DNA from: Methanocellales archaeon
GTDB taxonomy: Archaea; Halobacteriota; UBA148
Direction of reading: 5' to 3'
DNA length: 49,895 nucleotides
Assembly: GCA_030019435.1 (NCBI GenBank)
Contig: JASEEV010000010.1
Span: forward strand, 1-49,895
The translations under genes and the position numbers were made by a program. Below the pieces are notes generated by a model. That model made no database searches, was not told where the DNA came from, and saw only the letters and a program-made list of their open reading frames with translations. Positions 9,819 through 20,324 of the stretch are shown here, piece after piece; position 1 is the first letter of the stretch; the number at the start of each line of letters is the position of its first letter.

Positions 9819-10637
9819 CTATATCATCGCTCCAATGACGAAAGCGAGCAATGCCACCATCATTCCACTTTTGAGAAACGACGACGATCTCGATGGCCTT
9901 TTGCTCATAATCGCGGCTAAGAAGCACACATCTGCTAAGCCTACGACTACTAAGTACGGCATCCCAAGAATCTTGAGCGGCAATGGGCTCAATACTATGG
10001 CCGCAATGATAAACATCGATGCTATGGCTGCAGACCTCTCTCTCCCAATTGCAATCGGCAATGTCATGATGCCCTCCTTTCTATCGCCTTCCATATCCTC
10101 TATGTCCTTTACGATCTCCCTGCCTATCGTGGCTAACATTGCAAGCATGAAGAGCACTGATGTGATCACGAGCGCACCTACGGCTGCTCCACCAAACAGA
10201 AACGTCGAGCCTACTAGATAGCCAATGCACATGTTGCCCCACAATATAGTTCTCTTCAACGCGCGTGCATAATAGATCAGAACTAGTGAGTTGACCAGTG
10301 CGATGAGGAGGCATATTGGGTTTATGAAACACGAGAGCACTATACCAATGACGAACAGACTTAGAGAGAAAAGGAGGGCATTTCTTGGGCTAATTCTTCC
10401 AGAGGGTATCGGTCTATCTGGACGGTTGACCGCATCTATCTTGGCATCGTAAAAATCGTTGATCGCATTGCCGCCAGCGGTGATCATGCATCCGACGATG
10501 AATGCAAGCGCTATAGGGTGTATGTGCCCGATGAACACGCTTCCTGCCCCTATCAAACCACCGATCACGATTGCGAGTCCAGCCATCACGCAATTCAGTG
10601 GTCTAGCCAGCTCAATATATCTAGTCACCTCTCCCAA
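9819..10637 (-). CDS. UbiA-family prenyltransferase, probable geranylgeranylglyceryl-phosphate geranylgeranyltransferase (DGGGP synthase)
   Basis: [32 protein letters not shown] and [23 protein letters not shown] motifs. Confidence 0.88.
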   Translation of the reverse strand: MGEVTRYIELARPLNCVMAGLAIVIGGLIGAGSVFIGHIHPIALAFIVGCMITAGGNAINDFYDAKIDAVNRPDRPIPSGRISPRNALLFSLSLFVIGIVLSCFINPICLLIALVNSLVLIYYARALKRTILWGNMCIGYLVGSTFLFGGAAVGALVITSVLFMLAMLATIGREIVKDIEDMEGDRKEGIMTLPIAIGRERSAAIASMFIIAAIVLSPLPLKILGMPYLVVVGLADVCFLAAIMSKRPSRSSSFLKSGMMVALLAFVIGAMI

Positions 10638-11535
10638 CCTCTAACATTCGATCCAATGCACGTTTCGCTCTAGCACGCACACCCTCTGGGACTCTGATCT
10701 GGTGCTCCATGCTCTCCAACGCCCTAGCCACTTTATCCAATGTGTTCAACTTCATATTTGGACATATAGCCCTATCATGTGCGGGATAAAATTTCTTATT
10801 TGGGTTCTCCTTTTGGAGGCGATAGAGTATTCCTACTTCAGTGCCGATGATGAATTCCTCTGCTGAGGATCTTTTAGCGTGCTGAATCATGCCATCGGTG
10901 CTAAACGCACAGTCCGCAAGTTCTATCACCTCGGGTCTGCATTCTGGGTGTACTATTACCTCAGCATCTGGGTGCTTAGCCTTAGCCGATAGAATATCGC
11001 CCCTCAAAATATAGTGATGGGTTGGGCAAATGCCATTCCAATGGATGACCTCCTTATCGGTGTTGGACGCTACATATAATGATAGGTTCTTGTCCGGAAC
11101 GAAAAGCACCTGCTCCCCCTCTAGTGAGTTCACGATATTGATCGCATTAGACGAGGTGCAGCATATGTCACTTTCTGCCTTAACTTCTGCGGAGGTGTTG
11201 ACATAGCAAACCACCACAGCGTCGGGATACTTCTCCTTTTCTGCTCTTAGCGCTTCAGCAGTGATCATCGCTGCCATCGGGCACGTTGCACTCATATCTG
11301 GCATTAGGACCGTTTTATCTGGGCTCAGTATACTTGCAGACTCTGCCATGAAGTCCACGCCACAAAAAACGATCACATCTGCATCGCTTGCTGCAGCTTT
11401 CTGACTTAATCCCAGCGAATCACCAACGTAATCTGCTATGTCTTGTATTTCCCCTAGTTGGTAGTTATGCGCAAGAATGATCGCATTTCTCTCTTCCTTT
11501 AGTTGACATATTCGCTCTGGCATATGAGGTACCAT
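10621..11535 (-). CDS. nadA: Quinolinate synthase A
   Basis: [72 protein letters not shown]. Confidence 0.95.
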   Translation of the reverse strand: MVPHMPERICQLKEERNAIILAHNYQLGEIQDIADYVGDSLGLSQKAAASDADVIVFCGVDFMAESASILSPDKTVLMPDMSATCPMAAMITAEALRAEKEKYPDAVVVCYVNTSAEVKAESDICCTSSNAINIVNSLEGEQVLFVPDKNLSLYVASNTDKEVIHWNGICPTHHYILRGDILSAKAKHPDAEVIVHPECRPEVIELADCAFSTDGMIQHAKRSSAEEFIIGTEVGILYRLQKENPNKKFYPAHDRAICPNMKLNTLDKVARALESMEHQIRVPEGVRARAKRALDRMLEVGRGD

Positions 11536-11565
11536 GTTACTCTTATCCTTTTTAATATAGCCAAC

Positions 11566-11760
11566 TTACTTTTGAGTTGCTGCCTTAATTTCCTTTACGT
11601 CTCTCTCAATTCTCTCCAGCCTGTCGATTATCTCATACAAGAGCTTTATCAACTGGTTGGGGGTCTGGAAACTCATGTGCTCTGGTCTTAACTTCATTCT
11701 TCTCTCAAAGTCAACCAAATCTGCGATCTCGGGTATTCCTAGAGGGTATCCTTGCTCCAT
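11566..11760 (-). CDS. Small conserved-looking protein with C-terminal coiled coil
   Basis: Preceded by a strong SD (GGAGGTGAT); sits in the nadX-nadA gene string; LIKLLYEIIDRLERIERDVKEIKAA. Confidence 0.65.
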   Translation of the reverse strand: MEQGYPLGIPEIADLVDFERRMKLRPEHMSFQTPNQLIKLLYEIIDRLERIERDVKEIKAATQK

Positions 11761-11766
11761 ATATTA

Positions 11767-11892
11767 TCACCTCCTTTTCTTCAAAAATCTCACTCGACCA
11801 CATCTCTTGCACTTCTTGTATCTCATACCACGCTTCGTTTTGAACGTTCTCCAGCTCAGCTTTCCTCCACAGAGCTGGCATCTCACTTTCAT
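11767..11892 (-). CDS. 41-aa zinc-ribbon protein (absent from the ORF track)
   Basis: Reverse strand reads MKVRCQLCGGKLSWRTFKTKRGMRYKKCKRCGRVRFLKKRR*: two CxxC knuckles in a basic protein. Confidence 0.75.
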   Translation of the reverse strand: MKVRCQLCGGKLSWRTFKTKRGMRYKKCKRCGRVRFLKKRR

Positions 11893-11909
11893 CTGCTCAC
11901 CCCTGTGTT

Positions 11910-12134
11910 TCACTTTATCTTCTCGGTGAAAATCGTCCTAGTTTCTTGGATTCCACCTACTTTTCTGAGCTTTTCTGCTATCAAATCTATTACCGTCGAG
12001 GGATCTTTTGCATCGACCAGGATGTCATATTCTCCCGTGAGCAGGTAGACTTCGCTTACCTCATCTATCTTAGCGAGTTCCTTGGCAACGGCTTTCTCAT
12101 GACCCACAGCGGTTTTAACGATGACAAAAGCCAC
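11910..12134 (-). CDS. Stand-alone Lrp/AsnC ligand-binding (RAM) domain protein
   Basis: MAFVIVKTAVGHEKAVAKELAKIDEVSEVYLLTGEYDILVDAKDPSTVIDLIAEKLRKVGGIQETRTIFTEKIK, no HTH. Confidence 0.85.
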   Translation of the reverse strand: MAFVIVKTAVGHEKAVAKELAKIDEVSEVYLLTGEYDILVDAKDPSTVIDLIAEKLRKVGGIQETRTIFTEKIK

Positions 12135-12158
12135 AGTTCTTCACCTCCTTTTTTCTTG

Positions 12159-12974
12159 TCAAGTTCCGATCTGGATTGGATCTGCAATTCTCCGCAGCGT
12201 TGCTATGGCGGACAATGCAGCCAGATAACTGGTTCTTGGATTAGCCGGAGATGGAACGTTCTCCACCCTTGTTTCAAACTTACCGAACTCACCATCCACA
12301 CAAATTTCATGAACGTTTCTTTCCAGCGTTGGATCAGCTATGATCCGAATCTTGGTGTTTTGAGCACCTATGCCAGCAAGGCTTAGTGTTGCAGCCACAT
12401 TTACATTATCGGGAAATCCCTTGACGGCATCTTCTGCGCTTCCTTCGAATATGATGGTCGGTTTCTCTAACGTACTCAGATCCACTTTGTGTTGCTCGAT
12501 ATAAGGCGCTCTCTCCAGAGAGGATGGCGGCTTCCTAGTGGTAAGCATGATTGAGCGTATTTTTCCTATAGAGGCGGATTTCAGTCCGTCCAAGCCCACG
12601 ATTGCGCCAGATGGTAGATACACCTTGCAATCATGTTTCCTTGCTAAGATGGCAATCTCCTCTAGAAGCTCAAGGTTGATCAATGCCCCAACGCTCATGA
12701 TCATCACATCTTTGCCCTTCTTGAGCGCAGGAGGTGCTACCTCCCTCACTGCTGCTTGGGATGCGCACTCTATTACCAAGTCCACCGCATCTATTAACTC
12801 TGCGGCACTCATCACTTTGGGCGGCGATCTCAGGGAGGATGCAAATTTTAACGCTGATTCAGGTTTTCGGTCCACTAGCGCTACCAATTGGGCATCGATG
12901 ATTCCTTGGTCGACTGCCCTGCAGATCTCCTTCCCAATCGCGCCGCATCCTACTATTCCTATCTTGATCATCAA
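12159..12974 (-). CDS. nadX: L-aspartate dehydrogenase
   Basis: KIGIVGCGAIGKEICRAV Rossmann motif; LPSGAIVGLDGLKSASIG; NVNVAATLSLAGIG; adjacent nadA/nadC. Confidence 0.93.
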   Translation of the reverse strand: MMIKIGIVGCGAIGKEICRAVDQGIIDAQLVALVDRKPESALKFASSLRSPPKVMSAAELIDAVDLVIECASQAAVREVAPPALKKGKDVMIMSVGALINLELLEEIAILARKHDCKVYLPSGAIVGLDGLKSASIGKIRSIMLTTRKPPSSLERAPYIEQHKVDLSTLEKPTIIFEGSAEDAVKGFPDNVNVAATLSLAGIGAQNTKIRIIADPTLERNVHEICVDGEFGKFETRVENVPSPANPRTSYLAALSAIATLRRIADPIQIGT

Positions 12975-13018
12975 AGGAAACTAATATATCGGAGGCATGA
13001 AATTGTTTACGGTGAAAA

Positions 13019-13837
13019 ATGATGATTATTAACCTGGAGCGCTTCCTCAAAGAGGATATCGGGTCCGGAGATATTTCCGGGGCTGTGGTTCCTGACGTTC
13101 CTGTGAGAGCGCAGATTAAGGCTGATGAGTCCGGAGTCTTAGCAGGACTTGAGGAAGCCAAAGCGGTGTTTGAGCATTTTGCGCTCGATGTTGAGTCCAA
13201 GTTTAGCGATGGGGCAGAGATTAAAAAAGGAGACGTAATCCTCGAGGTGAGCGGCAGCTCCAGATCAATTCTCGCAGCAGAGCGCTTGGCATTAAACTTC
13301 TTAGGAAGGATGAGTGGTATCGCCTCTCTGACTAGGGAGTGTGTTAAGAGGAGCAAGGGCATCACGATTGCTGGTACAAGAAAGACCACACCTGGCTTCA
13401 GGAAATATGAGAAAAAGGCAATCGCAATTGGGGGAGGAGACCCCCATAGATCTAGCCTAGCTGACGCTGTATTGATCAAGGATAATCACATCAAGGTTGC
13501 AGGTCTGGAAAGCGCCATCAGGAATGCGAAAAAGGTCCATCCTACAAAGGAAATCGAAATCGAAGTGGATAATGCTAAGGATGCGATTAAAGCAGCACAG
13601 CTTGGCGTTGATATCATAATGTTCGACAATATGGCTCCAGAGGATATCAGGGGCGCTGTGGAGAAATTGAAGAAAGCGGGCCTGCGAACTAGGGTGAGGC
13701 TTGAGGCATCTGGTGGCATCAGCACGGAAAACATCGGCGAATTCGCAAGAACTGGCGTCGATATGATATCGTTGGGAGTGCTCACTCACTCCTCCCCATG
13801 GGTGGGTTTCAGTTTAGACGTCGTTAGTACACGCTAA
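13019..13837 (+). CDS. nadC: Nicotinate-nucleotide pyrophosphorylase (carboxylating)
   Basis: [64 protein letters not shown]. Confidence 0.95.
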   Translation: MMIINLERFLKEDIGSGDISGAVVPDVPVRAQIKADESGVLAGLEEAKAVFEHFALDVESKFSDGAEIKKGDVILEVSGSSRSILAAERLALNFLGRMSGIASLTRECVKRSKGITIAGTRKTTPGFRKYEKKAIAIGGGDPHRSSLADAVLIKDNHIKVAGLESAIRNAKKVHPTKEIEIEVDNAKDAIKAAQLGVDIIMFDNMAPEDIRGAVEKLKKAGLRTRVRLEASGGISTENIGEFARTGVDMISLGVLTHSSPWVGFSLDVVSTR

Positions 13838-15155
13838 TATACTGGTCGATCTCCCACCCATGGACTCGTGCCTGATAGAGACTCCATTCCGTTCGCTTTG
13901 CTTCGACAAAATGCTCGTAGATGTGCTTGCTCAAGGCGGACTTGATCACTTCATCTTTGGCTAATTCGTCTAGAGCCTCTTTGAGATCCTTTGGGAGAAT
14001 TCCGATTCCTAGCTTTTCTCTCTCTTTTTCACTCATCGCAAAAATGTTTCTGTTTATTGGCTCACCAGGGTCGATCTTGTTCTTGATGCCATCCAAGCCT
14101 GCCTTTAGCATCACCGATAAAGCCAAATATGGATTACAAGACGGATCTGGACTTCGTAACTCTACCCTTGTTCCGACGCCCCTGCGCGCTGGCACTCTGA
14201 CCAATGGGGACCTGTTCCGCTCAGACCATGCAATGTGTATTGGCGCCTCATAGCCCGGGACGAGACGCTTGTATGAGTTGATCAACGGGTTTGTGATTGC
14301 AGTCATCCCTCGTGCGTGTGCCAACAAACCTCCCATGTAATGCATCGCAGTCTCGCTTAGTTGGTATGGGGCATCCGGGTCATAGAATGCGTTCTTCTTG
14401 CCAGCAAACAGGCTCTGGTGAGTGTGCATACCAGACCCATACTCACCGAAGAGGGGTTTTGGCATGAACGTTGCATGCAAGTCGTGTCTCTGTGCGATGA
14501 TCCTGACTATGAACTTGAACGTGATGAGATTATCCGCCGCCGTCAGTGCGTCAGCATGTTTAAAATCGATCTCATGTTGACCTGGTGCCACCTCATGATG
14601 GGATGCCTCGATTTCAAATCCCATCTGCTCTAGGGTGAGAACCATGTCCCGTCTTGCATTCTCGCCCAAGTCCACTGGGGAAAGATCGAAATAACTTCCT
14701 TGGTCATGCGTTTTTGTTGTTACAGATCCATTTTGGTCTCTTAGAAAAAGGAAGAACTCTGCCTCTGGTCCTACATTCATCGTGAAACCCATCTTTTCAG
14801 CCTCTTTTATCACTCTTTTCAAGTTATTTCGTGGACATCCTTCGAAAGGCTCACCATCTGGGTTATATACATCGCACATCAATCGCGCAACCGTGACATC
14901 ATTTGGTTTCCATGGAAATACGGTAAAAGTGGAGGGATCAGGTCTGAGAAACATGTCCGACTCCTCGATCCGGACAAAGCCCTCTATTGAGGATCCGTCG
15001 AACATCAACTCGCCTTCCAGCGCCTTCTCCAATTGTGAAACGGGAATTGCGACGTTTTTTACGACCCCCATGATATCTGTGAACTGCAGTCTGACGAATC
15101 TTACATTGTGTCTCTCCACTGCCTCGAACACATCCTTCTTTTTTGTGCTCATCAT
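13824..15155 (-). CDS. glnA: Glutamine synthetase type I
   Basis: [69 protein letters not shown]. Confidence 0.96.
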   Translation of the reverse strand: MMSTKKKDVFEAVERHNVRFVRLQFTDIMGVVKNVAIPVSQLEKALEGELMFDGSSIEGFVRIEESDMFLRPDPSTFTVFPWKPNDVTVARLMCDVYNPDGEPFEGCPRNNLKRVIKEAEKMGFTMNVGPEAEFFLFLRDQNGSVTTKTHDQGSYFDLSPVDLGENARRDMVLTLEQMGFEIEASHHEVAPGQHEIDFKHADALTAADNLITFKFIVRIIAQRHDLHATFMPKPLFGEYGSGMHTHQSLFAGKKNAFYDPDAPYQLSETAMHYMGGLLAHARGMTAITNPLINSYKRLVPGYEAPIHIAWSERNRSPLVRVPARRGVGTRVELRSPDPSCNPYLALSVMLKAGLDGIKNKIDPGEPINRNIFAMSEKEREKLGIGILPKDLKEALDELAKDEVIKSALSKHIYEHFVEAKRTEWSLYQARVHGWEIDQYISVY

Positions 15156-15197
15156 TCATCCCTCTTATCTAAATAGATTGGATTCTCTCTATATGAA

Positions 15198-16016
15198 TTA
15201 TATCCTCATTGGAATGCCCTTTTTGCTTAGGTATTCTTTTACCTCACCGATCGTGCATTCACCATAGTGAAATATGCTTGCAGCTAGGCAAGCATCTGCT
15301 CCATTGATAAAGGCTTCATACATGTGCTCAATGTTACCACATCCACCAGATGCGATCACTGGAATATCTACTGCCTCTGCGATTGCATGGATGATGGGAA
15401 TGTCATACCCATCTTTGGTTCCATCTCTGTCCTTGGAGGTGAGCAAAATTTCACCAGCGCCAAGTCCCTCTGCTTCTGCTGCCCACTGAACTGCATCTCT
15501 CCCTGTTGCCTTGCGACCGCCATAGATCACAACATCATACCATGCAACAGAGCCATCCTCTAGCTTGATAAGGGTTTTATCTTTTGCCCTAGCCAAATTT
15601 CGCTTGCAATCAATTGCAACTACGACGCACGCAGAGCCAAACGTTTTTACAGCGTCTTTGATCAACCTAGGATTTTCAACTGCAGCTGTGTTAATCCCCA
15701 CTTTGTCTGCACAGGCATCAAGAACTTTTTTGAAATCGTCTAGGCTCCTTATTCCTCCCCCAACACATAGCGGAATGGAAACTTGCTCAGCCACTTTTTT
15801 TACGATATTAACCATTGTCTCCCTATTTTCAACAGAGGCGGTAATATCCAGGAAAACAAGTTCATCTGCCCCCTCCTCATCATACCTTTTCGCAAGCTCG
15901 ATCGGATCACCAGCATACCTGAGCTCCTCGAACTCTATGCCCTTGACCACTACCGCCCTCTTTTTTTCATCGAGGATCGTATCCAGACAAGGGATAATTC
16001 GTTTCATTTTCATCAC
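15198..16016 (-). CDS. hisF: Imidazole glycerol phosphate synthase cyclase subunit
   Basis: [11 protein letters not shown]...[60 protein letters not shown]. Confidence 0.95.
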   Translation of the reverse strand: MMKMKRIIPCLDTILDEKKRAVVVKGIEFEELRYAGDPIELAKRYDEEGADELVFLDITASVENRETMVNIVKKVAEQVSIPLCVGGGIRSLDDFKKVLDACADKVGINTAAVENPRLIKDAVKTFGSACVVVAIDCKRNLARAKDKTLIKLEDGSVAWYDVVIYGGRKATGRDAVQWAAEAEGLGAGEILLTSKDRDGTKDGYDIPIIHAIAEAVDIPVIASGGCGNIEHMYEAFINGADACLAASIFHYGECTIGEVKEYLSKKGIPMRI

Positions 16017-16945
16017 TGAAATTCTATCGTTGCAGGAGGTTTATCCGTAAGAGAATAAAGTACATGGACGACCTCAGGAATCTCGGTCGTGAGCCTTCTC
16101 TCAATCTTTTTCAAGGTCTCCCAAGGGACATCCATTGCCTCAGCCGTCATGGCATCTTCGCTTCTAACCATTCGTACGACGATTATGTGTCCATAAGCTC
16201 TTTTGTCTTCACGAACGCCAGTAGCCCTATCGTTTAGCAGCACTGCCATAACTTGGAACGCTCCTATGTCTTCAGTTTCCTCTTCAACGACCTTTGTTGC
16301 CTTTCTCACTATTTCAACTCTCTCGCGTGTAACCTCGCCTAATACCCTAGTTGCCAAGCCAGGGCCAGGGAATGGTTTTCGCCCTGAGACTTCTTTTGGT
16401 AGAAGTAAACTTCTGGCTACTTCTCTCACTTGGTGCTTGTATATTTCCCTCAGAGGCTCGATTATTGTGAGTCCATAGCCTTCTGGATCAATACCTATTT
16501 GCTCGAGAACGTTGTGTTGGGTCTTGATCCCCCTGATGGTTTCAGCAACATCCGCGGCTATCGTGCCCTGCACTAAGCAAGTTGCGTTCTCTTCTCTCAC
16601 CGTTCTGCCAAGAACAGAATAGAAAGTATTTCGAAATGCCTTTCTCTTTTCTTCTGGGTCAGTAATTCCCTTTAGCGAAGCAAAGAATTCGTCTCTCGCA
16701 TCCACAAGCCTGGCTTTCATGTTCTGTTGTTTAAAGAAGCTTATAACTTGCTCTCCCTCGCCTTCCCGCATCAATCCATCATCGATGAAAACCGTCACCA
16801 ATCGTTCTCCTACGGCCTTATATGTTAGGATGGCGCAGACAGTACTATCGACTCCGCCTGAGACTGCTATGACTGCTATGCGGTCCCCGATCTTCTCCTT
16901 GATCAAGCGAGTTTGTTCTTCTATAAATTTTACAGGATCGAACAT
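16013..16945 (-). CDS. guaA: GMP synthase, ATP-PPase subunit
   Basis: [50 protein letters not shown]. Confidence 0.94.
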   Translation of the reverse strand: MFDPVKFIEEQTRLIKEKIGDRIAVIAVSGGVDSTVCAILTYKAVGERLVTVFIDDGLMREGEGEQVISFFKQQNMKARLVDARDEFFASLKGITDPEEKRKAFRNTFYSVLGRTVREENATCLVQGTIAADVAETIRGIKTQHNVLEQIGIDPEGYGLTIIEPLREIYKHQVREVARSLLLPKEVSGRKPFPGPGLATRVLGEVTRERVEIVRKATKVVEEETEDIGAFQVMAVLLNDRATGVREDKRAYGHIIVVRMVRSEDAMTAEAMDVPWETLKKIERRLTTEIPEVVHVLYSLTDKPPATIEFQ

Positions 16946-16950
16946 CTTTA

Positions 16951-18549
16951 TCAGCTAAGAATGCTCTCGATTACGTCATTTTCGACTTCCTCTATGGTGG
17001 GAATCCCTGTGACCTTGCTCGCCCTATCTGACAACGAGGCTATGTCTCCTCTGTCTAACAAGTCCAGTTTCCATTTCCTCGCACCAGCTAATAACTGTTT
17101 CAGACCGACACCAAGCCTGTCATAATAGTATGTGTAGACACCCATTGCACCTGTTGGGATGTCTCTGAATCTCTCTCCGAATTCATTTTTTAGCTCTGGT
17201 GTGGCTATAAAGAATTGTTCTGGAACGTCACCATAGTTCTTTGCGAATGCCTTTGGTAATTCTCCCTTCACAGCCAGCTCTGTGAAATAAGAGGCCTTCA
17301 AAGCAGCAGTGATGGGAGCTCTGGCCATCGCGATGGCTTTTACGCATGGACCGTCTCCGAGATTGCTCATTGCTATCGATTTGAATATCTGCGTCTCGTT
17401 GACAAATCCACCAGCCATTACGATGTCTGGTATATATCTTCCCTTATTCCTCAGCATCTCTATACATTTCAAAACCTGCGCCTCTAGATATACAGTGGGG
17501 GTGCTGCATTCATTCATCATTGGCACTGGGCTCATTGCCGTCCCCCCTCCGGCGCCATCGAACGTCACCGCATCGATTTTTGCCTCTGAGGCGACTTTCA
17601 TGGTAAATGCGACCACTGCTGGGCGATATGCACCCGTCTTCAAAAAGACGTGTTTGGCACCTTGTCCTCTTAACCATTCTACATCTTCGATGAAATCTTT
17701 TTGTTCTGGCATTCCTACCCTAGAGTGGCGCTCAAAGGATCTGAAGACACCATTGCGGAAAGCCTCTTGTACAGATTCATCCTCCGGATCAGGAATGACT
17801 ATGTATCCTCTCTGCTTAAGCATCTTCGCCTCCTCCAATTTATAGATTCTTACTTCTCCTCCTATTGCCTTTGCTCCCTGACCCCATTTTCTTTCTATTA
17901 TGTTGACCTCTAGCTTTGACAATGCATATATGTCCACACCTAGCCTCTGGTCTTCCACGTTTGTCTGCACCGCTATGTCACCATGTTTTCCATCCCAGAA
18001 CTCTCTGTACTTTTCAACTCGATATTTCAGATCCTCAGAATGGGCAACCTTTCCTCCTGTGATCCTCGATGCAGGGTCCATCCCACATACGTTCTCTCCG
18101 ACAACTTGTATTGTTCCAGCTAATGCTGCGCCTATTGCAAGGGAATCCCAATTTCTCTTGGCTACAGCCGTCGATCCCAGAGCGGCGGTGAACACTGGTA
18201 TTTTGAGTGGAATTTTTCCGACTTCGGTTGTTATGTCTACGGCTTCAAATATCGCTTTGTCTGAATTTGCTTTCATCCCCTTTGCTCCCAGGACATCTAC
18301 CAAAATCTGAAAATGGCTCCAATCAAGCGCATAATCCTTATTCGATGCGGCTGTACTTTCGCCAAATTCCTCTGGAGAAGGATATAGAACTTCTCTTCCT
18401 CTGAACGCAGACAACCCCACTTCACAGAGCGTTTGACAATTTCTTATGCAGATGGGACACATCCCGGAAGTAGGACTTATGTCCCTTACTCTTGTTCTTG
18501 TTCCCGTCGTGGATCTTGCATTTGCATACATGTCAGCCATATTCTTCAC
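16951..18549 (-). CDS. FMN-binding glutamate synthase domain protein (archaeal GltB-like)
   Basis: C-rich N-terminus CPICIRNCQTLCEVG; FDGAGGGTAMSPVPMMNE; DIVMAGGFVNETQI; probable start MADMYAN at 18540. Confidence 0.87.
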   Translation of the reverse strand: MKNMADMYANARSTTGTRTRVRDISPTSGMCPICIRNCQTLCEVGLSAFRGREVLYPSPEEFGESTAASNKDYALDWSHFQILVDVLGAKGMKANSDKAIFEAVDITTEVGKIPLKIPVFTAALGSTAVAKRNWDSLAIGAALAGTIQVVGENVCGMDPASRITGGKVAHSEDLKYRVEKYREFWDGKHGDIAVQTNVEDQRLGVDIYALSKLEVNIIERKWGQGAKAIGGEVRIYKLEEAKMLKQRGYIVIPDPEDESVQEAFRNGVFRSFERHSRVGMPEQKDFIEDVEWLRGQGAKHVFLKTGAYRPAVVAFTMKVASEAKIDAVTFDGAGGGTAMSPVPMMNECSTPTVYLEAQVLKCIEMLRNKGRYIPDIVMAGGFVNETQIFKSIAMSNLGDGPCVKAIAMARAPITAALKASYFTELAVKGELPKAFAKNYGDVPEQFFIATPELKNEFGERFRDIPTGAMGVYTYYYDRLGVGLKQLLAGARKWKLDLLDRGDIASLSDRASKVTGIPTIEEVENDVIESILS

Positions 18550-18551
18550 CA

Positions 18552-18588
18552 GGTATTTTATTTCCTTTCCACACGGTATTTTATTTCC
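18552..18588. promoter_or_regulatory. Two tandem NrpR-like operators (GGTA-N6-TTCC)
   Basis: GGTATTTTATTTCC at 18552-18565 repeated exactly at 18575-18588, between a TATA-like box (ATTTATATAG, minus strand) and the glutamate synthase start; nrpR is divergently adjacent. Confidence 0.6.
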
Positions 18589-18655
18589 TTCTATATAAAT
18601 TTAGCGGCACAAAATTTCCGATAGATATATAAACGTTGCCGTCATAACAACATTC

Positions 18656-19648
18656 GTGGCCAAAACAATCGATGAGCAGAGGCTGCTGGACATTTTGAGC
18701 ATCCTTAAAGATAGCGGGGAGCCTCTTGGTGCAACGATCATCGCGAGAAGACTTGAGGGTTTAGGGCACGATATCGGCGAGCGAATGGCAAGAAATTATT
18801 TACAGATACTTGATGAAAGGGGGTTCACAAAGAAGGTAAGGCAGCTTGGACGGGTAATCACAGAAGAGGGAATAGCAGAACTTAAGGCAGAAAAAATCCA
18901 TGAAAGAGTGGGCTTCATAAAGTCGGTGATCCAAGATTTGACCTACCAGGTGACCTATAACCATCTCACGCGCGATGGGGATATCATTGTAAATATCAGT
19001 TTGATAGAGGCTGGAAAGCTTGAGAAAGCTCTTAGCACGCTGAGGAGGATGTATGAGAGCGGTTGGATGATCAGTCCTCTGATAAAGGTCTTTTCAGAAG
19101 GGGAGGAAGTATATGGGGTCGTCATACCAAAGGGTAAAGCGGCTATATCCACCGTATGTAGCATCACCATTGACGGAATTTTGGTGAGCATGGGGATACC
19201 CACAGATCCGATCTATGGTGGAATAGTAGAAGTGAGAAATAACAAGCCCGAGAGATTCGTCGAAATAATCCGCTTTGATGGCTCATCGCTCGACCCATTG
19301 GAGTTGTTCATGGCGAAAGGAATGACGAGCGTTCTCAAAGTGGCTGAGGATGGTAGGGGCAGGATACTTGCAAATTATAGGGAAATACCTGCATCCTCAC
19401 GAAAAGATGCTATGGACGTTTTTGGCAGAATCAGCACTCTTTTTAAAGGCATCATGATGATCGGTGAACCTGGAGAGAAAGTTCTTGGACTTCTCCCTTC
19501 TGCGCGAAGGTGCGGCATTGCAGTCATTGGAGGCTTAACTCCTATTGCCGCCATAGAAGAAGCGGGGATAGCCACCGAAACAAAGGCAATACATGGGCTG
19601 ATGCCCATTAAGACGATGAAACACATAGAAGATTTTTCAGTTCCATGA
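18656..19648 (+). CDS. nrpR: Global nitrogen regulator NrpR (HTH + NrpR domain; NrpRI-like length)
   Basis: N-terminal winged helix (LLDILSILKDSGEPLGATIIARRLEGLGHDIGERMARNYLQILDERGFTKK) followed by an NrpR effector domain (GAIL-type glycine-rich segments, PSARRCGIAVIGGLTPIAAIEEAG). Confidence 0.9.
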   Translation: MAKTIDEQRLLDILSILKDSGEPLGATIIARRLEGLGHDIGERMARNYLQILDERGFTKKVRQLGRVITEEGIAELKAEKIHERVGFIKSVIQDLTYQVTYNHLTRDGDIIVNISLIEAGKLEKALSTLRRMYESGWMISPLIKVFSEGEEVYGVVIPKGKAAISTVCSITIDGILVSMGIPTDPIYGGIVEVRNNKPERFVEIIRFDGSSLDPLELFMAKGMTSVLKVAEDGRGRILANYREIPASSRKDAMDVFGRISTLFKGIMMIGEPGEKVLGLLPSARRCGIAVIGGLTPIAAIEEAGIATETKAIHGLMPIKTMKHIEDFSVP

Positions 19649-20324
19649 CCCTGTCTGATGAGATCGTACCCTTTCTGTCATAGTTATCACAAGCGGCTCC
19701 CCTGATCCCGATCACATCGGGCTTCATCTCTCTTAGCAGTACGATGTCCTCATCTCTAAGAGACCCAGCCAGAGCTACAAGCAAGCCAAACCCATGTCCA
19801 CGTTCGGTAAAATCCCTTATTTTTTCAAGGTTCATGAAGTCAAACAACTTCCTACCATCCTTGATGCCCGTGTCCACCAGTATTCCCTCACACCCGGATT
19901 CCATTGCCACTTCCGGCAACAGCATGGGATCCAAACTACCTACCATTCTAAAGTCGGCATAGCCAGAGGTTATTATCCTAATTTCGTCGTTTACATCCTC
20001 AACGCTTCTCACCACGGCTCTCATGACCTCCAACGCCTCTCCCTTGTTCTTTGCTCCATACAGCCCAACCTTTATGTAATCTGGGCTGAGTGAGGCGCAA
20101 CCCAAGGCAGCTAGGCTGATAGTGCCAGGCAAATAGGGAACATCTCCCAGCGTACAGCTCATCTCAACGCTCTTTGGTATGATCTGCTTGATCTCATTTA
20201 TTATCCATGGAAAATTTGCTCCTAGGGACCCTTCTCTTGGGTTCTTCACATCGATGATGTCTGCACCACCTTTTAGCGCAGCAATCGTCTCATCTACATC
20301 CACAACGCTGATCAGCAATTTCAT
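19608..20324 (-). CDS. mfnB: (5-formylfuran-3-yl)methyl phosphate synthase
   Basis: MKLLISVVDVDETIAALKGGADIIDVKNPREGSLGANFPWIINEI. Confidence 0.93.
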   Translation of the reverse strand: MKLLISVVDVDETIAALKGGADIIDVKNPREGSLGANFPWIINEIKQIIPKSVEMSCTLGDVPYLPGTISLAALGCASLSPDYIKVGLYGAKNKGEALEVMRAVVRSVEDVNDEIRIITSGYADFRMVGSLDPMLLPEVAMESGCEGILVDTGIKDGRKLFDFMNLEKIRDFTERGHGFGLLVALAGSLRDEDIVLLREMKPDVIGIRGAACDNYDRKGTISSDRVMELKNLLCVSSS

